Under the pieces are notes generated by a model. The model worked only from the letters and a program-made list of their open reading frames with translations, did not search any database and was not told where the DNA came from. The position numbers were made by a program, and so were the translations under genes. This document shows positions 29,657-38,553 of a stretch of 64,000 nucleotides of DNA, in pieces. Each line of letters begins with the position of its first letter. The stretch's first letter is position 1. The stretch comes from Verrucomicrobiales bacterium (GTDB lineage Bacteria > Verrucomicrobiota > Verrucomicrobiia > Verrucomicrobiales > V1-33), in the NCBI GenBank assembly GCA_028293125.1, contig JAQGPJ010000052.1:140593-204592 (forward strand). The letters are read 5' to 3'.

Positions 29657-32050
29657 TCAGTTCTTGCTGAGCACCTCGTCCATGTTGAGAAGGGTGTTGG
29701 CCACGAGGGTGAGATTGCCGCCGACGCGGGCGTGCAGCTTGCGCAGAGTCCAGAGTTCGTGCCAGTCCGGAGCGCGGAAAGCAGCCAGCGAGAAGCCCCG
29801 GACGATTTGGGCCTCCGGATCGCTGCCGGCTTCGGCCATGCGTTTGGCCAGTCCTTGGGCAGCCTCCAGGAAAACCGGACTGTTGAGCAAATCGAGCGAC
29901 TGCAGCGGGGTGTTGGTGCGCAGGCGGCGCACGACACAGTATTCCCGGTTCGGCGCATCGAAGGTCAGCATGCTGGGATAGGCGGAACTGCGGCGGATGA
30001 AGGTGTAGAGACCGCGGCGGCGGGCATCCTCGCCCTCGGCATTCTTCCAGTCCTGACCGCTGTAGGGGGCCAGCCAGGTGCCGGGCGGCTGCCAGGGCAT
30101 CACGGGCGGTCCACCCCTTTTCAGACTGAGCAGGCCACCGATCCGGAGCGCCTGATCCCGCAGCTGCTCGCTGCTCAGGCGGAAGCGCGGGCCGCGGGCC
30201 AGCAGACGGTTGGCGGGGTCGAGCCTCAGCGACTCCGGGGTGGCTTTGGAGGACTGCCGGTACACCCGGCTGAGCAGGATTTCCCGCAGCAGCCGCTTCT
30301 GGCTCCAGCCCATGCCGGTCTGGAACCGCACCGCCAGGGTGTCCAGAATCTCCTGATAGGGCGGGCGCTCGCCCTGGGTGCCGAAGTCCTCCGAGGTCTC
30401 CACGAGGCCGACTCCGAAAAGCTGCTCCCACACGCGGTTCACCTGCACGCGGGCGGTAAGCGGATTCTCACCGTTGGTCAGCCATTTGGCCAGGCCGAGG
30501 CGGTTGCGGGGGTAGTCCGGATGCCAGGGATTCAGAATCTTCGGCGTGGCCGGCTGCACCTCCTCACCGTGATCCATCCAGTTGCCCCGCACAAAAACAA
30601 AGCTGGGGCGGGATTTGTCAGCGGGCAGTTCCCTCATCACCGGCAGATGGCAGACGGGCAGGGAGGCCTGCCAGGCCTGGAGCCGGTCCACCTCCGCATA
30701 GGCTCCGCCGGCCTCCGGCGACCGGGCGCTGTAAAACACACGCTCCAGTTTTTCACGCTCCGGGGCTTTCCAGGAGTGGAGCTCCTGTTTGGCCAGGACT
30801 TGCAGATCATCGGGAACCGCCGGCACGGGTTTTTCCGATTTCAGCCACGCCAGCAGGGCCTCCTGCCCGCCGGCTTTGGCGAGAGCCTGTGACAGCGCCG
30901 TCCGGGCGGCAGCCAGATCCGTTTTGAGCTTGGCGGCGGCGGGACCGTCCTTCGCAGCGTTGAACGTCTGCTTTGGCTCGTCATCGCCCCGGTCGGCGTC
31001 CGCCGTGTTGTTCAGGAAGGCATACATTTGATAGTATTCCCTGTGGACGAACGGATCGTAGGGATGCCCGTGGCACTGGATGCAGCCGTAGGTGGTGCCC
31101 TGCAGGGCGTCGAAGGTGGTGTTGACGCGGTCGATGACGGCGTAGGTGCGGAACTCCTCGTCGTCCGTGCCGCCCTCGTCGTTGGTCTGCGTGTTCCGGT
31201 GGAAGGCGGTGGCGATGACGGTCTCCGGTGTGGCGTCCGGCAGGAGATCGCCGGCCAGCTGATCGGTGACAAAGGCGCTGTAGGGCAGATCGGCGTTCAG
31301 GGAATCGACCACCCAGTCGCGGTAGCGCCACATATCGCGCAGGCCGTCGCTTTCATAGCCCTTGCTGTCCGCGTAGCGCGCCAGATCCAGCCACACGGTG
31401 GCCCAGCGCTCGCCGTAGGTTGGGGAGGCCAGGAGGCGGTCGATGTAACGGGGCCAGGCATCCGGGCTTTGGTCCTTCAGAAAGACCTCCATCTCCTCCG
31501 GGGAGGGGGGCAGACCGGTAACATCGAAAGCCGCGCGGCGGGCGAGGATGCGGGGCTCTGCCTCCGGGGAAAAGGTCAGGCTCTCCTTTTTCAGACGGGC
31601 CTCCACCGCGGGGTCGATGCCATTGCCGTCCACGGTGGCCTGCGGAGGCGTGTAGGCCCAGTGCTCCTGCCAGTGGGCACCCTCGGCGATCCATTGCCTG
31701 ATGAGGGCCGTCTGCTCCGGCGTCAGCGGCGGGCCTTTTTTGGGCATGCGCTCCTCACTGTCGTCCGTGACCAGGCGGTGGAGAAATTCGCTCTCCTCCG
31801 GCTTGCCGGGAACAATGGCGGTTTTGCCGGATTCGCCGGCTTTCAGCGCCAGGTCGCGGAACTGCAGGTTCAGTCCGCCGGCCTCCTTCACTCCGCCGTG
31901 GCATTTGAAGCACTGGTTGTTCAGGATGGGCCGGATGTCGCGGTTGAACTCCACCGGGGAGGGCCTGGCGGTGGCCAGAGCCGCCGTGATCAGATTGAGC
32001 CCCAGCGCCACGAGGGCGGGGAACTGGAATTGCGGGAAACGAAAAGCCAT
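29657..32050 (-). CDS. PSD1 and planctomycete cytochrome C domain protein (DUF1549/DUF1553)
   Basis: Exported 797-residue protein. A signal peptide (about 1-27) is followed by a planctomycete cytochrome domain with haem motif CFKCHGG (about residue 46), DUF1549 with a second CIQCHGHPYDP (about 321), and a C-terminal DUF1553 domain. The ATG at 32050 is used because the signal starts there. It lies upstream of the DUF1501 gene by 65 bp and is probably co-transcribed. The exact reaction is unknown for the family; an electron-transfer role is inferred from the CxxCH motifs. Confidence 0.92.
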   Translation of the reverse strand: MAFRFPQFQFPALVALGLNLITAALATARPSPVEFNRDIRPILNNQCFKCHGGVKEAGGLNLQFRDLALKAGESGKTAIVPGKPEESEFLHRLVTDDSEERMPKKGPPLTPEQTALIRQWIAEGAHWQEHWAYTPPQATVDGNGIDPAVEARLKKESLTFSPEAEPRILARRAAFDVTGLPPSPEEMEVFLKDQSPDAWPRYIDRLLASPTYGERWATVWLDLARYADSKGYESDGLRDMWRYRDWVVDSLNADLPYSAFVTDQLAGDLLPDATPETVIATAFHRNTQTNDEGGTDDEEFRTYAVIDRVNTTFDALQGTTYGCIQCHGHPYDPFVHREYYQMYAFLNNTADADRGDDEPKQTFNAAKDGPAAAKLKTDLAAARTALSQALAKAGGQEALLAWLKSEKPVPAVPDDLQVLAKQELHSWKAPEREKLERVFYSARSPEAGGAYAEVDRLQAWQASLPVCHLPVMRELPADKSRPSFVFVRGNWMDHGEEVQPATPKILNPWHPDYPRNRLGLAKWLTNGENPLTARVQVNRVWEQLFGVGLVETSEDFGTQGERPPYQEILDTLAVRFQTGMGWSQKRLLREILLSRVYRQSSKATPESLRLDPANRLLARGPRFRLSSEQLRDQALRIGGLLSLKRGGPPVMPWQPPGTWLAPYSGQDWKNAEGEDARRRGLYTFIRRSSAYPSMLTFDAPNREYCVVRRLRTNTPLQSLDLLNSPVFLEAAQGLAKRMAEAGSDPEAQIVRGFSLAAFRAPDWHELWTLRKLHARVGGNLTLVANTLLNMDEVLSKN

Positions 32051-32299
32051 GCGGGTGGAGAGGAGAACGGCGTGCGGGAGCAGGCCTTTTCCATGCAATT
32101 CAATCATATCCGGGCACATCCGGCAATCCGCAGGAACCGGAGCCGGAAAAGAAGGTCAAAGAGGGGGCTGGAGGTTTTGAAAACCACCGGCGGGATTCAA
32201 ATCCGGAAACCCCGTCGGAATATAATACCATTTCCATTAGTCATTTATAGAAATGCCGGCGGAAGCCGGCTGGACAGCCGGGTGGAACAGGCGTGCCGC

Positions 32300-32522
32300 C
32301 TGTCCCGCCGGGCATCCTGCCCGGTGCCGGAGCATAGGTTTTTTCAGTTTTCCGGAATGCCGGCACCAGTCATCCCGCTTCAGGGGAACTCATCATATTG
32401 TTCATTCAAAGTCAAAGGATTACAGGATAAATTCCCTCCTTGAAAGGCGGCTTTGAATCTGTAAAAAGCAGAAATGGCAATCGCCGGGACAGTGGCACCG
32501 GGCAGGATGCCCGGCGGGACAG
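32300..32522. repeat. 29-bp perfect inverted repeat, REP-like
   Basis: 32300-32328 and 32494-32522 are exact reverse complements (core GCACCGGGCAGGATGCCCGG), 165 bp apart. Each arm itself contains a hairpin CCGGGCA-GGA-TGCCCGG. Such GC-rich internally palindromic units resemble repetitive extragenic palindromes found at many sites in a genome. The region lies between the leftward PSD1 gene and recR, and contains no gene. Confidence 0.7.
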
Positions 32523-32633
32523 CCGGGACGGCTGTTCTACCCGGGCCGCTGAAATCCGTGTGGGGAACTCGCCTGCGAATTAACAAAAATATCTTTGGAA
32601 ATGGTATAAGGATAAAAAAGACGAATCCGTGTC

Positions 32634-33260
32634 TCAATGCGCGGCCAGACGGCGGCGGCCGCTGAGCGCCCGGAGGAGCGTCAGGTCATCCGCGGAATCC
32701 AGCCCGCCGCCGGCGGGAAGTCCCTGGGCGAGACGGGTGACCGTGAGACCGGGGAAAGAGGCGCCCAGGGCTCCGGCGAGATAGTTGGCGGTCGCCTCAC
32801 CCTCCACATCGGAGCCGGTGGCCAGGATCACCTCGGTGATGAATCCCTCCCGCAGACGCTGCATGAGAGTGTCGATGCGGAGGTCCTCCGGGCCGATATT
32901 GTCCAGCGGGCTCAGCCGTCCGTGCAGCGCATGATAGTGCCCGCGGAAGGCGCCCGTGCGCTCCAGCGGCAGAACATCCGTGGCCTGCTCGACCACGCAG
33001 AGTTGCGTGACATCGCGGTCCGAATTGCCGCAGAGCGTGCAGCCGGCGGTGCGGCTGGCGAAAAACCCGCACACCGGACAGAGCTCAATCTCCGCCTGAG
33101 CCTGATTCAGGGCCGTGGCCAGATCCGTGGAGGGGGTCTGCCGGGAGCGCAGGAGCCACAGGGCAATGCGTTCCGCGCTGCGGGGGCCGACTCCGGGCAG
33201 ACGTTTGAGCTGCGCGATAAGCGCACGGATTTCATCAGGGTAACCAACGGCGGGGATCAC
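32634..33260 (-). CDS. recR: Recombination mediator protein RecR
   Basis: Works with RecO/RecF to load RecA at single-strand gaps. 208 residues: N-terminal helix-hairpin-helix (LKRLPGVGPRSAERIALWLL), four-cysteine zinc finger (CPVCGF...CTLCGN, about 61-77), then Toprim with 'VVEQATDVLPLERTGAFRG' and 'VILATGSDVEGEATANYL'. Starts with GTG at 33260, which overlaps the upstream stop codon (GTGA). Confidence 0.96.
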   Translation of the reverse strand: MIPAVGYPDEIRALIAQLKRLPGVGPRSAERIALWLLRSRQTPSTDLATALNQAQAEIELCPVCGFFASRTAGCTLCGNSDRDVTQLCVVEQATDVLPLERTGAFRGHYHALHGRLSPLDNIGPEDLRIDTLMQRLREGFITEVILATGSDVEGEATANYLAGALGASFPGLTVTRLAQGLPAGGGLDSADDLTLLRALSGRRRLAAH

Positions 33261-34597
33261 GGGCGGGGGAGTTTCCGGGGAAAGGGCAGCCGGCGGCGCG
33301 GAGGCAGGGGAAGAGGTATGAAGGGACCTCCTGCCGGCGGGCTGGCGGGAGCGTCCCGGCGGGCCTGGTCAGCGGCCTGCGCGAGGAACTGCTCCAAAGC
33401 GGGATCCGGCTTCGTCAGACCCTCTCCCGCATCGGCGAAACGCTTCATGGCGTCGCCGGCATGGCCCGCGCGCAGGAGGATGATGGCGTCGCGGAAGGCG
33501 TCGCGCCGCGCCAGTTCATCCATGGGCACGCTGCCGGTGGTGCCCAGAAGATGGAAAATCTCCATGGCCGCGCCTTCGGGAGGATTCAGCACCTCCAGCG
33601 GGCGGTCCTCGATTTCGCCGGCGCGCAGATGGGTGGCGGCATCCAGCAGGGTGCCCGTCCGGTAATTGGAATTCAGGGAGGCCAGCCAGCGGCTGATCTC
33701 CACGGCGTCCCCGAGCACCGAATAGGTGTTGCCGGTGAGGCCCGCCGTGAAGGTGCCGGTGGCGATTCCCGTGCCGCAGACCGGCTGTTGGGGGGATTCT
33801 CCGGATGCGCCTGGGGTTTCGGGGAATTGAAAGGCCTTCTCCAGGGCGAGCGCCGCCCTCACCGCATCATCCGCCGCCGAATCCGATGCCAAAGGCAGAC
33901 CGAAAAAGGCGCGGACCCCGGTGGATTCCGTGGGATCCAGACAGGCTCCGTGGGGCAGGAGGACTTCGGCGGCTTTGGCCCGGAAATTCTCACAGAGCTT
34001 CAGAAAATCCGGAGCGGGCAGGATTTCCCGCAGTGCGCCCTCATTCAACAGCCGGCAGGTCAGCACCGTGCCGGGGCGTTGGGCGGGGGAAAGGAAATCC
34101 AGATCACTGACTTGGGACAGCCGGTCCAGAAGAGCCGGTGACACCCGCCCCTTGAACCAAGGAGTGGCTCCCGTCGGCAGGGCATTCCGCCAGGAGGCCG
34201 CGAGACAGCCCCCCACCATGGCCAGAATGGCGGGCAGGGGCTCCCAAACCGTGTGGCGCATCACCAGCAGCATCGATTGGGTCACCGTGAGCAGCACCCC
34301 TGCGGCCACCAGTCCCCACGCGATGCGGCGGGGCTGCACCACGCTGCCCACCCAGGCGGCGGCCAGACCACAGGCGAATGCCGCGCCGAACTCCACCCAA
34401 ACGGGTGCCTGGGCCACGGGAACCGCCGGCAGCATTTTGAGGATCAGGGGCATCAGCCCCCAGCCGGCCTCCAGCCCATGGCGGTGAAAAAGAAAAACGG
34501 TGCCCGCCGCTGTCAAAGCGGTCAGTGATCCCAAAGCCAGGGAGCGCTGCACACGGCGGCGGGAGGCTGGGGAAACAGAGGCATCCGAAGGGTTCAT
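33257..34597 (-). CDS. Membrane protein with degenerate class III nucleotidyl cyclase domain
   Basis: 446 residues. Four or so membrane helices occupy the first 150 residues, followed by a cytoplasmic domain with class III cyclase landmarks: 'GTGIATGTFTAGLTGN' and 'YSVLGDAVEISRWLASL'. The two metal-binding aspartates appear to be lost: the first strand reads VLTCRLLNEG instead of a D-containing stretch, and the second site is GVRAFFGLP where active enzymes have GD. It is therefore probably a sensor or scaffold rather than an enzyme. The C-terminus is Pro/Arg-rich. Overlaps recR by 4 nt. Confidence 0.7.
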   Translation of the reverse strand: MNPSDASVSPASRRRVQRSLALGSLTALTAAGTVFLFHRHGLEAGWGLMPLILKMLPAVPVAQAPVWVEFGAAFACGLAAAWVGSVVQPRRIAWGLVAAGVLLTVTQSMLLVMRHTVWEPLPAILAMVGGCLAASWRNALPTGATPWFKGRVSPALLDRLSQVSDLDFLSPAQRPGTVLTCRLLNEGALREILPAPDFLKLCENFRAKAAEVLLPHGACLDPTESTGVRAFFGLPLASDSAADDAVRAALALEKAFQFPETPGASGESPQQPVCGTGIATGTFTAGLTGNTYSVLGDAVEISRWLASLNSNYRTGTLLDAATHLRAGEIEDRPLEVLNPPEGAAMEIFHLLGTTGSVPMDELARRDAFRDAIILLRAGHAGDAMKRFADAGEGLTKPDPALEQFLAQAADQARRDAPASPPAGGPFIPLPLPPRRRLPFPRKLPRP

Positions 34598-34701
34598 GGA
34601 ATAATGAACAGTTTAGAATCTTTGCCGACTATAGCGGGGGAGATTTCCTCTGGCAACCCTGCCACCTGATGTTTTTACGGTGCCACCATCCGGAAACCAG
34701 G

Positions 34702-34761
34702 AAAAAAAAGAAGCAGCCGGGCCCCACAGACCGCGGAACGGCGCTGTGCAGCCCGGCTGCC
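34702..34761 (-). terminator. Terminator for the TPR protein gene
   Basis: On the minus strand, GCAGCCGGGC and GCCCGGCTGC form a 10-bp stem around an internally structured loop, followed by CTTCTTTTTTTT. It lies 31 bp beyond the TPR gene stop. Confidence 0.8.
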
Positions 34762-34792
34762 GTGGAAAAGGAGTCGGAAGGTCAGGGCAGGA

Positions 34793-36184
34793 TCAGTAGG
34801 AGCCCTCAACACGGCTGGCCACATCCCTGTAGCCGTAATCAACTTCGTAGATCTGCTTGAAGGCATCGAGGAACTCATCCTTGCGGCCCATTTTCTCCAG
34901 AATGTTGCCGAGAACGTAGAGGACCTCCTTCTTGACGATATCCATGGTGGGAATTTCGCCGGCGGCCTCCTGCAGCTGGCGCACTCCGAGGTCGAGCATG
35001 TTTTTGGCCTCGTAGCAGCGGGCCAGGGCCAGCATGGCCTTGGTGCGGATGGCGGGGTTGCCCTTGGCGCGCTGGAGTTCCGGGATGGCCTCGGTGGGAT
35101 GCCCGGCATTGAAGAGGTTGGTGCCCAGTTCGAAGCGCAGCTGCGGATCGGTGGGGTTGCGCTCCACGCGTTCCCGGGAGCTGATCACCAGTTTCTCGAT
35201 GCGGGCGTGCTGGAGTTCCTTGAGCTGCTCGCGGGCGGCCTCGGCGGACTCCGCCGTGGGATCGGCGTCGATGGTGGCCTGGAGGGTGGCGATGGTCTGC
35301 TCGTCCATTCTGTCCTGCAGCTTGTGCACCTTGGTTTCCAGGGAGGCGTCCCCGTTGCTCAGCTGGAGAGCCCACTGGAAGTAGGAGAGGGCGCTGGCGT
35401 AGTCATCCATGCGCTCGTAGAGCTCGCCGATGCGGCGGGAATTGTCCACGTTGTTGGGATCCGCCTCGTATTCAGCGCCCAGATAGGCCAGCTGTTCCTG
35501 CATCTGCTCCTTGGTGGCACCGACGCGGGCAAGGTCCTCCAGCTGCTTGGCTTTGTCCTTGTTCTTGATGAGGTCACGGAAGTTGCCGCCGTCGCCGCCC
35601 TCCCATTTCTGCTTCTTCATGGACAGCCGGGCATTGGCGTTGGTCACGCCTTTGCGGGCGTCGCCGTCGGAGTTGTCCACCTTGAGGATGTTGTTGTAAA
35701 CCGTGATGGCCCCTTCGGGATCATCCTGGGAGAGATAGAACTCCGCCAGTTTGTGCATCACCTTGATATTGGTGGGATGCCCCTTCATGATCATCTCCAG
35801 GGCGAAGGCGGCGGTCTGCGGCATCTTCGCGGCATTGGCGGCGTCGAAAAGCAGCTGGTTGGCGGCGACGCTGAAGGGATCCGTGGCGAGAATCTCCTCA
35901 ATGTCGTAAAGCACGCCCACCGGGTCCTTGTCAACTTTGGACTTCAGCTTCATCACCGACAGCGAGGAGGTGTCGATGAGCTTTTTCTTGCCCGCATTGA
36001 CGAGGGCGGCGGCCTGGCGGAGCGTTTTGCGGCCCTCCAGGAAGCTGGGGACGTCCTTCACTACGGGCAGCAGCAGCTGCACCGCGTAGCTGGCGTTCTG
36101 CATTCTTACAGAGGAGACCGCTTTATCAAAGAGACTGCGGTGGGAGGGCGAAAGATCGGCGGCGGTGGTGACGGCTTCGGTCAT
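34793..36184 (-). CDS. Tetratricopeptide repeat protein
   Basis: 463 residues, no signal peptide, built of TPR-like helical pairs (for example 'KVMHKLAEFYLSQDDPEGAITVYNNIL', 'RRIGELYERMDDYASALSYFQWAL' and 'QLRFELGTNLFNAGHPTEAIPEL'). A charged coiled-coil linker lies near residues 190-230. Likely a cytoplasmic scaffold. It stands alone with its own terminator and no informative neighbour, so no process can be assigned. Confidence 0.85.
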   Translation of the reverse strand: MTEAVTTAADLSPSHRSLFDKAVSSVRMQNASYAVQLLLPVVKDVPSFLEGRKTLRQAAALVNAGKKKLIDTSSLSVMKLKSKVDKDPVGVLYDIEEILATDPFSVAANQLLFDAANAAKMPQTAAFALEMIMKGHPTNIKVMHKLAEFYLSQDDPEGAITVYNNILKVDNSDGDARKGVTNANARLSMKKQKWEGGDGGNFRDLIKNKDKAKQLEDLARVGATKEQMQEQLAYLGAEYEADPNNVDNSRRIGELYERMDDYASALSYFQWALQLSNGDASLETKVHKLQDRMDEQTIATLQATIDADPTAESAEAAREQLKELQHARIEKLVISSRERVERNPTDPQLRFELGTNLFNAGHPTEAIPELQRAKGNPAIRTKAMLALARCYEAKNMLDLGVRQLQEAAGEIPTMDIVKKEVLYVLGNILEKMGRKDEFLDAFKQIYEVDYGYRDVASRVEGSY

Positions 36185-36490
36185 GGCAGAGTGGCAAAGT
36201 CCAAAAATTGAAGTGGGGAGAATTACTAGAGAAAGCGGGCGGGGGGCAACAACCTTTTTTCGTTTCAGTGCCGCGCGCCACTTTTTCTCCCTTCAAGCCC
36301 GGATGGACAATCCTTTTTTGGGAAAACAGTTAAAAAATAAACGGGGAACAGGGCGCTCGCGCTCCTGTCAGCCCGGCGGCTGCGGACTGATTTCACCTTG
36401 CTTATTTTCCGCGGGACTGCTTTTGTCGGGTTCCCCGTCCAGCAGGCCGCAAGCCCCGGCCCACCGATCTTCCAACTTAAAAAGACTCCT

Positions 36491-37138
36491 ATGACCATCC
36501 GCAGCCTCTTTCTGGCGGCCATCGCCGCCTCCAGCCTTTCCCTTGCCGCCCCGGCCATGGCCCAGGGGACGGAAATGAAGGTGGGAATCGTGGACATGAA
36601 GCGTGTCTTCCAGGAATACTGGAAAACCAAGGATGCGGAAAAGAAGGTCAACGAGGACAAATCCAAGGCCAAAAAGGAACTGGACGAGCGCGGCACCAAA
36701 TACAAGGACCTCATCGGACGCTGGAACGAGATTGACAAGGTGCTCAAGGACAAGCTGGTCAACGAGCAGATGAAGGCCCAGAAGCAGAAGGAGGCCCAGG
36801 ATGTGATCTCCGAGGCCCGCGCGCTGGAGCGTGACATGGAGGAATTCAAACGCCGGCGGGAGGCCCAGCTGCAGGAGCAGGTGATGCGCATGCGCAAAGG
36901 GCTCCTGGAGACCATCAAAAGCACGGTTGAGGAAAAGGCCAAGCGCGACAACTACGATCTCGTCTTCGATAAGAGCGGCATGTCCCCCAGCGGGGTGCCT
37001 TTCCTGCTTCACAGCAAGGATGCCGTGGATTTCAGCACCGAGGTGATCTCCGAGCTGAATAAAAACGCTCCCGCGGGCTCCCTTGATCCCGAGCCGGCCG
37101 CGGCTCCGGCGGCTCCTGCTCCCGCGAAGGGCAAGTGA
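36491..37138 (+). CDS. OmpH/Skp-family periplasmic chaperone
   Basis: 215 residues: signal peptide (1-24, ending APAMAQ), then 'KVGIVDMKRVFQEYWKTKDAEKK', a long charged coiled coil and a C-terminal strand 'YDLVFDKSG', as in Skp, which holds unfolded outer-membrane proteins. A Pro/Ala tail follows. The open frame begins at 36398 but the ATG at 36491 starts the signal peptide. It is followed by lpxD as in E. coli (skp-lpxD), but with a terminator between them. Confidence 0.9.
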   Translation: MTIRSLFLAAIAASSLSLAAPAMAQGTEMKVGIVDMKRVFQEYWKTKDAEKKVNEDKSKAKKELDERGTKYKDLIGRWNEIDKVLKDKLVNEQMKAQKQKEAQDVISEARALERDMEEFKRRREAQLQEQVMRMRKGLLETIKSTVEEKAKRDNYDLVFDKSGMSPSGVPFLLHSKDAVDFSTEVISELNKNAPAGSLDPEPAAAPAAPAPAKGK

Positions 37139-37152
37139 TTTGCCCGACTGCC

Positions 37153-37195
37153 GCGCCACCGGATGCCGCTGGCTCCGGTGGCACGGCTTTTTTTA
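37153..37195 (+). terminator. Terminator-like hairpin between the OmpH/Skp gene and lpxD
   Basis: GCCACCGGA and TCCGGTGGC flank a short loop, with a T-run (GGCTTTTTTTAT) just after. Because lpxD begins 29 bp later, this may be an attenuating rather than a complete stop. Confidence 0.7.
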
Positions 37196-37223
37196 TCCAA
37201 GTGATTTTGCTGATTCAGGAGAC

Positions 37224-38288
37224 GTGGAACTGACACTGGCCCAATTAGCCGCCTTGGTGCAGGGAAGCTTTCCGGAGCAGGACGACTGTGCCCCTCTCAC
37301 CGGTTTTGCGGCTTTGGGGGACGCCGGTCCGGGTGATTTCAGTTTTTTTGGAAACGAGCGTTATCTGGCGGATCTGCGGCGCACCAAGGCTTCCGCGGTG
37401 CTGGTGCCGCGGAGCTTCCAGGAGACCGTGGAGGGCGTGGTGCTGGTGCGGGTGGATAACCCCTCCGCCGCCTTTGCCGCGGTGGTGCAGCGTTTCTCGC
37501 CGCCCCAGCGGGTTTTCAAACCGGGGATTCATCCTTCAGCGGTGATTGATCCCTCAGTGGTGATGGATCCCGGAAAAGTGGCCGTTGGACCTTTGGCGGT
37601 GATTGAGGCCGGAGTGGTGCTGGGAGACGGTACGACCATCGGAGCGGGATGCTTCGTGGGGGAAGGGGTAAAGATTGGCAGGAACTGCCTGCTGCATCCC
37701 CGGGTGACGGTTTACCATCACTGCCAACTGGGGGACAATGTGGCCCTGCATTCCGGTGCGGTGGTGGGGGCGGATGGATTTGGTTATGAGTTTGTGGAGG
37801 GGCGCCACCGCAAGATAGATCAGGTGGGCACGGTGCATATTGACAATGATGTGGAGGTGGGCGCGAACACCACCATTGACCGTGCGCGTTTCGGGCGGAC
37901 CTGGATTCAGGAGGGGGTGAAGATCGACAATCAGGTGCAGATCGCCCACAACTGTGTCATTGGCCGGCACGCCATTCTGGTGGCGCAGGCGGGAATCGCC
38001 GGCAGCACGAGGGTGGGGGATTATGCAGTTATCGCGGCGCAGGCGGGAGTGGCTGGACACTTGGAGATCGGCCGGGGGGTGGTGGTTTTGGCCAAGGCCG
38101 GAGTCACTAAATCCCTGCTGGAGAAAGGTCAGTATATGGGCTTTCCCGCCGCACCAGTCACGGAAATGCGCCGGCAAATGGTGCAAATCCGCAAAATAGA
38201 GGATATTTTCAGACGCCTGAAGGCTTTGGAGAAGCACGTTCCGGATTCTGGAAAGGGGCATGGCGGCCAGCAGGAGACCGATTCCTGA
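37224..38288 (+). CDS. lpxD: UDP-3-O-acylglucosamine N-acyltransferase
   Basis: Third step of lipid A synthesis: transfers a hydroxyacyl chain from ACP to UDP-3-O-acylglucosamine. 354 residues, with an N-terminal uridine-binding domain (PGDFSFFGNERYLADL), then many left-handed beta-helix hexapeptides, and the catalytic histidine in VQIAHNCVIG (about 241). A C-terminal helix follows. A GTG at 37224 preceded by CAGGAG is the chosen start; the longer upstream frame runs through the terminator hairpin. Shows the organism makes lipopolysaccharide. Confidence 0.95.
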   Translation: MELTLAQLAALVQGSFPEQDDCAPLTGFAALGDAGPGDFSFFGNERYLADLRRTKASAVLVPRSFQETVEGVVLVRVDNPSAAFAAVVQRFSPPQRVFKPGIHPSAVIDPSVVMDPGKVAVGPLAVIEAGVVLGDGTTIGAGCFVGEGVKIGRNCLLHPRVTVYHHCQLGDNVALHSGAVVGADGFGYEFVEGRHRKIDQVGTVHIDNDVEVGANTTIDRARFGRTWIQEGVKIDNQVQIAHNCVIGRHAILVAQAGIAGSTRVGDYAVIAAQAGVAGHLEIGRGVVVLAKAGVTKSLLEKGQYMGFPAAPVTEMRRQMVQIRKIEDIFRRLKALEKHVPDSGKGHGGQQETDS

Positions 38289-38406
38289 AAAAGGGAGAGG
38301 AGACACCGGATACCGGATTCAGCGCGGCCGGCAAGCGGGGGCGAAGTGAGGAACCACTGATTTTTTCCCTGGCGGTATACGGCGGGAGGTTTTAACTTCG
38401 GGTGAT

Positions 38407-38511
38407 ATGGTCCCTCACATCTCTCTCGGTATTGCCTTCGCCATCCTGTTTTTGGCGCTGGGCTGTGTTGCGTTCTATTTTATGCTGCGCGGGGGCCAGG
38501 ATCACGAGTGA
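38407..38511 (+). CDS. Small single-helix membrane protein, 34 residues
   Basis: ATG at 38407 opens a 34-residue frame: MVPHISLGI, then a hydrophobic helix (AFAILFLALGCVAFYFML) and a charged tail RGGQDHE. The clean helix and short charged end look like a real small membrane protein, but no Shine-Dalgarno is seen and no family is recognised. It lies 42 bp upstream of the DUF2868 gene. Confidence 0.4.
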   Translation: MVPHISLGIAFAILFLALGCVAFYFMLRGGQDHE

Positions 38512-38553
38512 GCGGGTTCCGGCTTGCTTAAGGGGTGACCTTCCCTGCCTGTC

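Noticed and set aside
29592..30431. N-terminal extension of the DUF1501 protein
   Set aside because: Overlaps the PSD1 gene, is Arg/Ala-rich without structure, and the Tat-type signal starts at 29591.
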